Of a DNA stretch of 64,000 bases, positions 12,373 to 24,400 are shown piece after piece. Source of the DNA: Pegea sp. RAD2-039. Taxonomy: Eukaryota; Chordata; Thaliacea; Salpida; Salpidae. A program made the translations under genes and the position numbers. Below the pieces are notes generated by a model, which was given only the letters and a program-made list of their open reading frames with translations, was not told the DNA's origin and made no database searches. Positions within the stretch are counted from its first letter, which is position 1; every line of letters begins with the position of its first letter. The stretch is taken from contig JAQGEQ010000161.1 in the NCBI GenBank assembly GCA_034620365.1, forward strand, positions 1-64,000, given 5' to 3'.

Positions 12373-13569
12373 ATGAATGAAATTGGCGAAACAGTAAAAT
12401 ACACTTCAAACACTTATATGTGGGTTACACTCTTAGCTTGAATCTTTTTGTCGCTTGTATTTAGATTATATTATGATCAAAACACTAGTATCTACCTAAA
12501 TCAGAACCCAATCGATTTACCTCATTTAGTCTGTAAGCCACAATCAGTGAATATTGAAGATGTAACTTTCACAACATCAGACAGAATTCTTATTCATGGT
12601 CATTTTCATAAAAATATCAATTCTGAAAGGTTGCCGACGATTCTTTACTTTCATGGTACAAAAGGTTTTATTACGTTGTTTATTTACTTCCTCACTGACG
12701 ATATCAACAATTTTGTGTAATTTTTAATGTATTTAATACACATGATATTTTGCATAGAGATTTTATAAACTAAGTAATGATCATGCTAAGCAAGAATATT
12801 TACAAATTTTCAAATTTAAGGAGTATTTTGAATTAAAGGGTCTTTTCCTACTTATAAAATCGACAAATAAACATATCAAAATAAATAATTCGTCAAAACG
12901 TGCCATAGATTAAATTAACATTTTATATTTGCTACATTTTTATTTCAAAAATTCTTCTAAATAAATAAATTAGATCTTAAATTTTGATCAACAGATTCCT
13001 TAATTAATCTTCATCACTTTTTACTCTATAAAATCGCACAAGTAAACGTTCTTTCAATCGATTATCGCGGTTATGGAAGAAGCAAAGGCTATCCGTATGA
13101 AGAAGGACTTCATCTAGATGCTGAAGCTGCTATGAATTTCTTACTAGAACGAGGAGACATCGATAAGAAAGGCATCATTGTGTATGGCCATTCACTAGGT
13201 GGTGCTGTTGCTATTAATCTATCGACTGGACCTTATGAAAGTCGTGTAGCTGGATTGATTGTTGATGGAGATCCTACTAGTATCCAAGATTTCTGTCAGA
13301 GTTTGTTTAAACATTTTAGAATAACCTTTTCTTGGCTTCCTAATTGGCTTTTTCGTAATAAATTCGACTCATTGTCAAAGATTGAAAAGCTTCAGAAACC
13401 ATTTTGTTTGATCTGTGCTTTTAATGATCTACTAGTTTCAACTAAAATGTCTTGTGAACTGTTACAAGCGTTAGAGCAAGAAAACACAGTTATTCACGTT
13501 CTTCATAACTGTAGTCATGACAACATAATGCTAACGAATGAATGGAAGAAGCGGGTGAGGATGTTTTAA
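12373..13569 (+). pseudogene. Second ABHD13-like copy, probably decayed
   Basis: From the ATG at 12373 the frame matches the N-terminus-to-HGNAG part of the first copy, but codon 23 is TGA (12439-12441), inside the membrane segment. The oxyanion motif is HGTKG instead of HGNAG. Exon 1 ends at 12664 and exon 2 runs 13043-13569 in matching phase, but about 17 residues present in the first copy are missing at the start of exon 2. GHSLGG and SHDN with the catalytic Ser and His remain, while the acid region reads FNDLLVS. Bases 13046 to about 13260 are about 96% identical to 10083 to about 10297; flanking sequence is far more diverged. Either it is a pseudogene patched by gene conversion, or translation starts after the TGA from an unseen exon. 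Confidence 0.7.
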
Positions 13570-14079
13570 AGCAAGTTTAAAGACAGGATTTTAGTTCCAA
13601 TTTCTTTTTTTTTTACAATTTTTATTATTTTTTTCTTCTCCTCGAGAGTTTACATTCATAATTTTAATTTTCTACAAATAAACACAAAAGGTTAGAAATT
13701 AAAATCTTTTTATTTCGAAAATATGTTTTTGGTTTTTTTAATAACAATTAAAAAATAAATTTTGAAACTTATATCAAAAACTTTTAAAATTTTCAAACGA
13801 ACAAAAACAAAAGAAAGACTTTTTTTTAATTAATAAGATTTAAACATTTTGTCTAAATGCCAAAATACTTTTGGGCCATTAACTAAAACTGCCACAATCT
13901 ACTTTCAACATAAATCTAAAAATCAAAACTTCGAAAATATGAAAACACCAAATCACAAATCTATCTACTTTCAATATGTTTTGTGAGAAATCTTGAAATT
14001 TAATTTAATTTCCTTTATAGATAAAATAAGATTCAATAGAAAAAATTGAAGATGACAAAACTACGATAGAAAAAAAGAC

Positions 14080-14879
14080 TCAAGCCCCAAAACCTCGCTG
14101 CTGGTTATTTTGTTGTTGACGTCTCAACTTGGTTTGAATAATTGGAATCCAAACAATACCACAAACACCAAGAAGCAATCCAACCGACAAACAAATCGGA
14201 CCAACGATATAAACTTGTTCGTAGTCATAGAAATATAATGCTGCCATGGCTATACCGACAAGAAAGATGAGACCACCGGCAACCATAATAGCCACTGCTT
14301 TTCTATAGTGATGACGTGTACTTCGCTGGGTGTTTGTTCCTGTTCTCAACCGGCTCGAGCTACTGCCTGATGACGTCACGCCTACTAGTGGTCGTTTTGA
14401 GTTGGTTGATGACGTAGTAGGAGTCGGGGTAATAGCAAGCGGTTTCATGCGCTCTGAGGTCTTTGGATCGGTTTTGGAAGTCGTCACTGTAGCGATGACA
14501 TCACATCGCGTTGTTGGTAGCGTTCCGTTGCTATGTTCCGTTGCTTTGTTCGCGTGTCGAGTCGTAGCGATTGATGCGTTGCTATGGCCAGGTGGTAAAT
14601 TAGTACGATTGTGATTAGTGGTTGCTAGGAGAGGACGACCCGAGCCTGCATCTTCTTTGTTGCTACGTAGAGATGCAGGAGCGCAAGCTGGTGGGGGGTG
14701 ATGATGATGACGACGTTTGCTCTTCGAGCGCCCGCTACTTGTCACGTGTTTGTTCTGCTTCGATGAGTTTAGAAGAGCTGAATGAGATGCTGAATGATCC
14801 TAGATGCAAAAAAAAGTTTCAAAATTTAAATGGAAACACTAAAAGTTGTTGCGTAGAAGTCGTGCTGGTCTGTTACCAT
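14080..14879 (-). CDS. TMEM200/PIRT-like two-pass membrane protein
   Basis: A 221-codon open frame (14745-14080) encodes a basic, Ser/Thr- and His-rich N-terminus followed by two membrane spans, AIMVAGGLIFLVGIAMAALY and VYIVGPICLSVGLLLGVCGI, and a short basic Gln-rich tail ending QQRGFGA. The VGIAMA and VGP signatures and the spacing of the spans resemble TMEM200A-C and, less closely, PIRT. The frame has no ATG near its 5' end. The best start is the ATG at 14879-14877 (context TTCCATGG), joined through a tiny intron ending at an AG near 14784 or 14775; that join is inference. Base composition is much richer in G+C than the rest of the window. Function unknown. Confidence 0.65.
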
Positions 14880-15420
14880 GGAAGCGTGGTTTGCATTAAG
14901 GTGTTGATGTTTTTGTGTCTTTATAACTCTAGAATCTAAAAGATATTTTACTCTTTTAAATCCGCTTCTAAAATATCAAAGAATAGAAAGTCACGTGACA
15001 GAAGATCATGTTGAAGATCATGAGACAAAAGAAAATGAGGAAAGCTAATTGGTGGAGAAATGGCGTCGACTGTGCAATCGATTATGACGTCACGTGATCA
15101 CTCACACTGTTGCTCTTCTTGAATTATTAATGATCGTTTAACGCGCGCGCTAAACTCACTCAACCGTAAACTCGGTGCCAATCAACAGTGGGCAGGTCGC
15201 CAAAGTTCTTTTCGCCTACTTGGCAATGAGCTTGACTCCACAAGACAACTTTCATGGAATCTAAATTGAGTTTGGAGCTAAACTACATTTCGATCTCAAC
15301 TATGTCTCCTTCAAGATGTTATCAATCAAACTCGCGACGATCGTGACGTCATAGTAGTGGATTTCGGTTTACTGGAGGTATTTTTGGTGATTATGTTGGA
15401 ATACGTCATCTACTTCTTGG
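14371..15420. promoter_or_regulatory. GC/CpG-rich island with CRE and E-box sites
   Basis: Perfect CRE palindromes TGACGTCA occur at 14371-14378, 15085-15092 and 15344-15351, with a fourth at 16283-16290. E-boxes CACGTG occur at 14743-14748, 14992-14997 and 15091-15096; the second lies in the perfect 10-base palindrome GTCACGTGAC (14990-14999) and the third overlaps a CRE. A CG-dinucleotide run, ACGCGCGCGC, lies near 15140. Given the AT-rich background these are very unlikely by chance. The block covers the 5' part and upstream side of the minus-strand TMEM200-like gene, so it is probably its promoter. Binding by CREB/ATF or bHLH factors is inferred. Confidence 0.6.
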
Positions 15421-15499
15421 CATCGATTTTTAATGATAAAAAGAAACGAGAAAATCAGAGAAAAGAAACCATTTGATAAATGTTAGTTTAATTCATCAA

Positions 15500-18400
15500 C
15501 AAATTGATAACTAAGATTAGTAATTTGTGAAAAAGTTGTTTATTTATACTTATCAAATATTTAGATAAACTTTTTCTAATTATATTTTCTTTTTCATCTC
15601 CATTTTACAAGATAGAAACGTTGAAATGAAGGATTACGAAACACAATCTTTCAAAATATTTCTGGAAAGCTTTAAATTTATGAATGTTTGTAATAACAAA
15701 TTAAAAGCTAATAAATAATTAAAGAAGTTTAATTAGTTTTTTTTGTCACTTTTACTAATCTCTTAAAAAGTAGTTTTCATTTAATAAACTTTTTTTGTTT
15801 CATGTCAACCAACTACCTCCTAATGTTTTCATTTTCAAAATATTTACAATTTATTTTCTTTTTATTTATTATATCAGAATATATGTTTACATAAACACTT
15901 TTTGTTAAAAATTTTATGCTAAGGTCTTTGTCTCTGATTTTATCAAAATAAATTTATATCAAAACAATTAATCTTAATCTGATAATACAGATTTTTGTTT
16001 AGATCTTTTAAATAATTAACAAGAGCCAGAATTTTATTTCCTAATCCTTAACAACTTTTATTTAATTTCATAGATTTTTCTAAAAAACTGAAGTTTTAAC
16101 AACGATTTCACTTTCAATTACATCTCACTCGATTTAGTCATGTTGTATCTTCACGCATCACTGCACACACACGCCCTACTTTCAAAGGGTCATCATCAGT
16201 AGAAAATTCTGTCAATTGTAACAAAAGTTGTTAACAAATACTACAAAAATCAAAATCACAAGAAATTCACTTTCACACTATATGACGTCATAGCAGCGCG
16301 CAAAAGCTCTTATTGTTGAAAGTAATTACAACTCAATGCTTTCACGCAATATCTTTTTAACTTCTGATTCAGAATCGGACGAATTTTACGACTAAAATCA
16401 CGTCTGTAATCGATCCATCGATACATAAATTCGATTACAAATTTGCTGCTTTTGTATGGCGAGAAAGAAAAACAATTTTCAAGACTTTAAGCTATTTGGT
16501 AAGCTTTTGAAACAAAACAAAAGCCACTGAAATATGTTCAAAGTACAAACTTTCTAAAACAAGCACATTATAATGCTAATAGTGACACAGGTAAAATCAA
16601 TGAATAGAATTTCACTGACATTATCTCTATGCTAAGGCAGTAATTAAGAATCCTAAAGAAAATTCTTCTTATGATAATATTTTTTATTATCAGATTAGAT
16701 ACAACTGTAAAATAAGTTCTTTATTCTTTTATCTCTCTTGGGAGCTCTATTAGTTTTGAAGAAAATTGAAACTAACTGGAAAAATAGAAATCTTATTGAT
16801 TAAGACTTTTTTCAAATATGAGTTTTTATTCAGATCACTTTTTATAATAACTCTTCAACTATCAAATTGAAAGATTGTAATTTTAATGAAGTTTTTTTTC
16901 GGTTGTTTAGTTCACATTAAATTTACATAAGAACTTAAATGACTGTACTTCAGAAATAATTCATAAAAAATTGCTGATTTTAAAGATAAACTTCTTGTAA
17001 GTAAAGAAAGTATTTTAGGTATTTCTCTTGATTGAGAAAAATTAATCACCAAATTAGTCTTCCAGTAAAAAAAGCTATCAAACAACAAATAACCAAAAAA
17101 ACTCTTACAAAGAAATCTTACCATGGTAGATGAAATTTAACTTTCCAGTTTATAAAAACAACTTTTTAGGCAAAAAAATTGATAAATATTTTATTTAAGA
17201 TCTGCAATAATTTTTTTAATTATTCTCTTGATAAAGTTACCTAAAAATGAAATAAATTAAATTATTCTACTTATAAACTAACTCAGAAGTAAATTGAAGC
17301 TTTCAAATAAGCACGTTTTTGATGAGATTTAAATAACAGAAACGAGATTAAAGGTTGTTTTGATATCCACAAACACAGGATTGGATGTTTTCAGCTTTCT
17401 CTCAAAAAATTCTCACAAAATATGTTTAATTTTTTGTTTTTTTTATCTAGAAGATAATTATATAAACTTATCGGAAAATATTTGTCTAATTTCGACATTA
17501 AAAGATATAAAAAATAATTCTTATGACAGAAAAATATTTCGTAGAAATACTTCAAAACAAATACATAAAAGTTACATTACTTTGTAAGAAATCGAATAAA
17601 ACCTGAAGTGTTTCAAATAAGAAGCTAGATTTTAACAGCTGAATAAGAAACCAATTAGTAGCCAACAAGTAGGCATAATTTGGTGTAAAATGACATTGTT
17701 TTTTGTGATAATTGTTTCCAGATGTTTTCAAAATATATCTTTGAAATTATCAAAATTGAAATAAAATCAATTTTTACTTTTCTTATTAATAACAAGTTTA
17801 AGATTCTTATCAACTTTTACAAACGTTTTTATATGAAGTAAGTTACTTTTTTGTATTTTTTCTAAATACCCGCAACTAAAATTGACGTTTTTTGATTGGC
17901 AGGTCTTAAAACGGAAACATCTATCTAAATTTTATCTTTCTAACTTGGTTTTATTGCTAGAAAACTAACTTAATTAAAACATTGATTCTACTTAAACTTT
18001 AATCTTTAGAATTGTTCTGATCTTGAAGATAATTCTAAAGCCACTAGTTATTTAAGTTAGAATCCGATCTTGAAACTATTCAATTTTCTTTCATCCAAAT
18101 TAGTGATCGTACCGAAGCAGGTAAAATAAGTTAAAGGTTTTATAATCTTACCATATTTTGAAGAATATCCTCAGAGATTTAATTACTGACTTATGTTGGA
18201 GGTCTTTTGCTTTTAAACAAAAAACCTAAATGAAAATAATCTCTTAAAACAAAATCTGATCAAAGAAAATATATGGAAGTTAAGTTCGAAGATTTCCTCA
18301 AAGTTAAACTAATGTCAGACAACTACAATAATTTTGCTAACAGCCTAAAATACTAGCCTTTAGAAGCCCTGTTAATAATGTATGAAGCAAATAAGAATTT

Positions 18401-21400
18401 TATTCAAACACTGAATGCCATGTATAAGATGACCAGACTACTTAAAGCTTAATATAAATAAAATATTTCCTAATCAATTAGAAAAATCTTTTGTAGAAAA
18501 CTAAAGTTAACGAACTGTTCAATAGTTTTGACAAACAAGTTTTTAATTTTACAATCTGATTAGAAAATTATTTTTAGAATATTATTGGGAAGATATTTAT
18601 GTGAAAAAGACGATATAAAATCAAGATATTGGTTTTATTCAATTACATAATTCAAAATCTTGGCAAATAATTTCGATTTAGAGATTGTTATTTTCAAATA
18701 CAGTAAGCATTTAATGATCCAATTAAATCGTTTTGATATTAATACAAAGGAAAACTGAAATAATTGAATATATTTTTTATCAACAAATCAAAGAAAAAAT
18801 AAAAACTTTTTGTTATATAAAGTTAATTTAAGATCCTTAATAACTTCTAAATTTAACAAATAAGAAACAAAAGTGATTTTGTGTAAAAATATTAACCAAC
18901 GCAGCAGAATCAATTTACTTTAATTGAAGCTAGCTGAGATAAAGTACAAACCCATAAAAAATTTTAATATTAAAATAATTTCAGCAATTTATTACATTAT
19001 TTTTTATGCTTTGACAAATTCTAAAACTTCAAAATATTCCAAAACATGTTAAAATCTAAATAAAATAACTTGAGACTAAAAAATGTTTTCTAAGATGATT
19101 TTTATAAGAAAATCGAGAACACATGTAAAAATAAATTTTCAATACTATAGAAAAGTGAGAAAAAGTGGTTAGAAAGAAACAAATGCTTTTTGTTTGTACT
19201 TGCAAAACCTTTTTCGTGTTACTTTCGCAAGATAGTCTGTTTTTGTATCAACTTGACCAGTATGTATACTAAACTTCAAAAATTTAACCTAAAATTGATT
19301 CTTCAATAAGAATATTGGAAAAAATAGTCTGATTGCAGATAACAATCGATTAGTTATGCTGACAAAACTGCCTCTTCTAAATTTGATCATAAGTGAACTG
19401 AGAAAAACAAACTATTTTAATTTTCTTACTTCTTAAATCATAACTGAAAATTATTCTAAGAAATATTAGCTACAATTCTTTAGCAACCAACTTTAAAAAT
19501 ACATCTTTAAAAACTAATGAAAAAATATCGTAAAAGTTGTTTAATAAAGGATTTATACAAAACTATTTTTTTATCGTATATTCATAATTTCAAAACAACA
19601 AACAACTCAAAGAATAAAGAAAATTCATACATGTAACTTAATAATGAATAAATACATTAACAATTCAGTGAACTTTGCTATCTGTTTATATTTTTTGGAT
19701 TACTTATTACAAGATAATATGACAAAAGAAAATTTTGCAAATAGTTTTTTGGTTAATTTTTTATTATAGTTTAAATTTTAAAAAAATCTTGTAAAAAACA
19801 GATTAAAGACTAAAAAATAAATCATTGAAATTGATTAAATACTTGTACTTAAGCCTACTGAATTACTACATCATCTGATCCTTTGTAGCTCTTTTTAAAA
19901 TCTTTTTAATCATTTTTGAGTAAACTTTATACAAGTTTCATGGTGATTAGGCTTGCTTGATTTAAAACTATTTTTTCTTCATAGTATTTCAACCTTGGAT
20001 TAAATCTTTTAGTTCTGATAATTTCATTTTATCTTTGTTTAATTGTGACTGAAAATTAACTTCATTTAAATACTTTAACCATTGTAGTATTTTTTCGACT
20101 TAGACTGATATTGTAAGTTTATCTTAATGTTATTTATAAAAGCCAAAATGCTGAGCTGATTCTATCCAGATCTTAAATGGTTAAATTAATCAGTTTAATT
20201 TAGAACATTTATCAAATGCAGATTGTAAAAAACAAATTCAATGAAACAAATGCTTGCATTAACAAAATGTATATCACAAAAGATATTTTCACTTGCGTGA
20301 AAAACACAATTTGTACATTTCGCTAAATTTATTTGTGAAAATTAAAATGAATTGAATTTTTTTCTAAAACATAAGCCCCTAAAAAATTTTTTTAACTTAC
20401 TCGTGTAAAAAATCTTAATTGACAAACCAAATATTCAGTTAGTAGAGCCAAATACGAACAACATGTGTTTAATTGAAAAAGCTTAATGCTTGTGATTGAA
20501 AAGATTTTGAAGGAAAATTAGACAGAAATTACAAAGCTTAGTGCTGTGTTATGGGTATACAAAAAAGATCTTTTGTAAATTTTCATCAAGTTAGTTTTCT
20601 TTGTTTGGTTATCAGCAGTTTTTCTGATGACATTTTTGACAGACTGTTTGAGATATGGAAAGTTTATTGAAAAGAATACTACGTGAAGATTTTATATTTG
20701 AATTTCTCATTTAGTTTAAGATAAATGATGGTTTAGCATCATTAATTTATTATAAATATAAACAATAGTCACTTAAATACAACAAAAAATGAAAGATCCT
20801 ATTAATTAAATTTGAAAGTATTAGAGTCGAAAATCTTTAAATGTTTTTTTCACCTTTACTTTTCGGGCAGCTACTGCAGCTCTCATGCTTAAAAAAGAAT
20901 CAGGAAGATGATGAATACTCCAGGAAAACTATCTTGCTTCCAGTAACATTGTTGTTCTTATTTACAAGTAAAAGTAAGCATTGAGCTTAACACAAATGTC
21001 AAAGTTTACCTGCACAAGAGCATAGGAAAATTTCATGTCAAAATAGATTTAAGGAAAGTATTGATCCTAGTATTAATCTTAAACATGTTTATTTCATTAT
21101 CAGATTACCTGAAACAGTTTTCTAAGTAGTAAATTTACAATAGATTGAACGAATACAATGCAGACTCAATATTTTAGCTAATTTGAAGCTTATAAATAAA
21201 GCCAAAAGAACTTCTGATAAACATCTTTACACTTTGTATTTGATAAAAAACATTTCGTTCACTAAACTTATACTTTAAAAAGAAGAAAATAAAGAAATCA
21301 TTTGAGCAGAGGCTACTGTAATAAACGACAGAATTGAAAAAAGCGATTTTGTCCAAGTGAAGGTTATTAATGCTTTGTAGGAAAAAAGTTCTACTGAGTT

Positions 21401-24400
21401 ATCTACGGTTGACCCTTCAGCTTTTAATCTTCAAACTGAATTTTTATTGCTTAGAATGAATTATTAAGTTGCTTCCATCTGTTATGTATTTGAAATTTTA
21501 AGTTATGAATTTAGTTGTGAATGATGAGTTTAAGTCATCACTCGTTTAGAAGATTTAGTCAGCTGATGACTTTGACAAGCGCACATCAAAAATTTTAAAC
21601 AGCTTTCGAGAAGCTCGAGGATTTAATGGACTCATCGATTTTTCTTTCTGCCAAAGCCTGGAAAAGCATTTTAAGTAAATTTCAATAGCTGAAGTTTTGA
21701 TGAAGTTTGAATGGTCAGACAAAAATAAACAAATAAATCTTTTAGACAAAAGTCTGTTAAATATTTTCACATAAACGCACATTAACTCTTATTAATGACT
21801 CACTCAATCATCACACCAGCTTCATTATATCCTGAAACCAACTTATTTCTTCAAAATAAGTTTTCAAAATATTGAGAATAATTTCATTTTATGTTTCCAA
21901 ATTTCTGATTTTATTTTTTACATTCTATTGTATTTATTATTTTGATTATTTTATATTTTTAATCATTTTTTTAGCTTGAAAATTAATACTTTTATGTACT
22001 TAATTTATTTTGATAAAGATTATCCTTTTACTGAAACTTTGACTCTAGTACAGCATCAAGAAGACGGTTAGGACATAGAGGAGCATAGTATCTTTAAGGA
22101 TAATAAAAATTGTTTGTGAGTATATAACTGTTATCATAATTAATTAGTCAAATTAATGACTGAAACCTTTTTATATGAATACTTTCAATATTTATTAAAT
22201 GAAAATAAATAACTTCATAAACTTTTGAGTTATTCATTGACAATTTTCTAATTGAAAGATATTTGTGGTATGTTTATTGATATAATATTTGATAGCAAAG
22301 TAAGCAGTACCAAGTATTATTTATTGTTTTAAATATTATTAGCTTTTTTTTCAATATCGAGCTGATGTAAAAATAATAAATTCCAAATAACTTTAATTTA
22401 TCATATTAAAATCAAACCTGTGTAAGACAAAAAAAATTATATTTAAACAAAGTATTTACTACATATGATAAATACAGCCTCAAGTTTTAATTGTAAAGTT
22501 TAATTAATTTAAGAATAAACCTGAGATAATTAATCATTTAATTGATTTAATTCGATGTTAAAGAAGTAAATATAACTTTACTAATTAGTCTTTAAAAATT
22601 ATCTTTCACAACAAATTTTTTTGAAATTTTTACAAATAAAATTCATTCATCTAAATTCAAACTAAGGTTCCATCATTACTCCATAAATAAAAGTTAAATA
22701 AATATAATCTGCTACTATGATTAAATTTTCACAAGAACTTATGTTGATAATTTGATAGAGTTATCTACTTGATAAATATTATGTATTACTAAAAAAATAA
22801 GAATTTTTAAACCAATCTAAAAGTTGTTTGATTTTTATATCAGTAAATAACTTCTAGTGTTCGTATAAAATATATTTAAACTTTTTATTCAGTTTTTTAT
22901 TTACAAACCAAACATTCTCAATTTTAACTTTTTTATTTCCTTAGAAAGCTTCAAATCGATAAATTTGATTTTTTTCTCTAATTGTTACTTCAGCTGAAAT
23001 ATGTTTTTATAATAAAATTGCATTCCAAAGTTAAAAAAGCAGCTTTTTCGAATGTTATTAATTTATGAATAATTGTAATAAAATAGTTTTTTAGTTTACA
23101 AATAGACTTCGAATTTATTTATTTATTTCTGCTTCATTTTTAATAATTTAAATCTTTATAGTTAAAAGTCACAATGAAAGTTTTCTTTTACTTGGCATAG
23201 CTTTAAATGGTCTCAAACAATTTGAGTTTATTTTGGTTTGCTGATTTTAGCATTTAAAAAACTTTTTTTTTTTCAATTTGATTTATTAGTTTTATTTAAT
23301 TATTTTTTTGTAGTAGACTTTTTTCTAACTCTTAAGTGATTATTGACTAAGAACTTCAAATTTTTTTCTCATTATTTTTCACTTTTTTTAATGTTAAAGT
23401 TTGAATAATTTGTTTATTTTTTTCCAAAATTTAATTTTCAAGTTTATTAATCGATATCTTTATTTTCACATAAAATTAGAAATACTTTTGAACCTACAGA
23501 ATTATTAAGAATACTTGAGAAGAAAAGCTGACACTCTTACTATTACTTATCCATAAATTTGAAAACAAAACCCAAGCTAATTCTAATTGTTTCATAAATT
23601 TCTTTAAGGAGATTTAATAAAAACTTCTTATAAATACTAGAACTTATCTTGTGTTTTTTCTAGAGTTTTAAAAATGTTGTCCTTGTATTTTTCCAAGAAT
23701 AAACAAACATTTTTGTATAACAACAAAATTTGTTTAGATTGTCAAGCAGCTTATAAATTATTTAATTCTAGATTTATGTCAAAAAAGCAAAAGTCAAAAC
23801 GTGATCATCTAAAAAGTATTATTCAAAGTTTTAATACAAATCTTGTTTGTTTAGGTATAAATCTATGGAATAGAGATAGACTTAAAACTTTTCAAAGACT
23901 CAAAATTTATCGAATTAAATTCTAAAATATATTATTGTCACATAAGCAAATGTAAAATTTAAATCTTACCGTAAACAAAAACATTTTGTAGATAATTTAA
24001 TCGAGTAGATTATGAGCTTAAAAATATTGCAAAATTCAAACATTAACAAAAAACTTATTACCAAGTTATTTAAGTAAAGCGTATGTTGATATTATGTTAT
24101 TTAATTTGGTTTATTAGTTTTTAATAAGCAAGTAGCGTTTAACTATCTATCCGAAACATAAAACAAAAGAAAAATATTAAAATTTAAATAAAATTGAAGA
24201 ATATTGTTGTCAATTTACAAAAAAGTAATAGAACTAATAGAATTTCTTAACTTAAAAATTATTTAAAATTTACTACCAATATAGAAATTTTCTTTCTTGT
24301 ATTCATAACAAGCCAGCATTAAGTAACTCATTATAAAAGAAAAGGAATATTTTTACGGTCAAAAACGAGTTAGTAATTTAGAAAAGTATTTTGATAATAA

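Noticed and set aside
14769..15480. Plus-strand frames starting MSLEELNEMLNDPRC and, further on, LNRKLGANQQWAGRQ and a hydrophobic end
   Set aside because: They look protein-like but are interrupted by in-frame stops near 15121, 15268 and 15277 with no usable splice sites. GC-rich DNA here makes chance open frames common, and the region overlaps the start of the minus-strand gene.
21555..21782. Frames on both strands near 21.6 kb (for example ADDFDKRTSKILNSF on plus)
   Set aside because: They are short, broken by stops and match no family I can name.
23674..23925. 83-codon plus-strand frame with several Cys and Lys
   Set aside because: At this base composition several frames of this length are expected by chance in 64 kb. 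There is no domain, leader peptide or conserved spacing.
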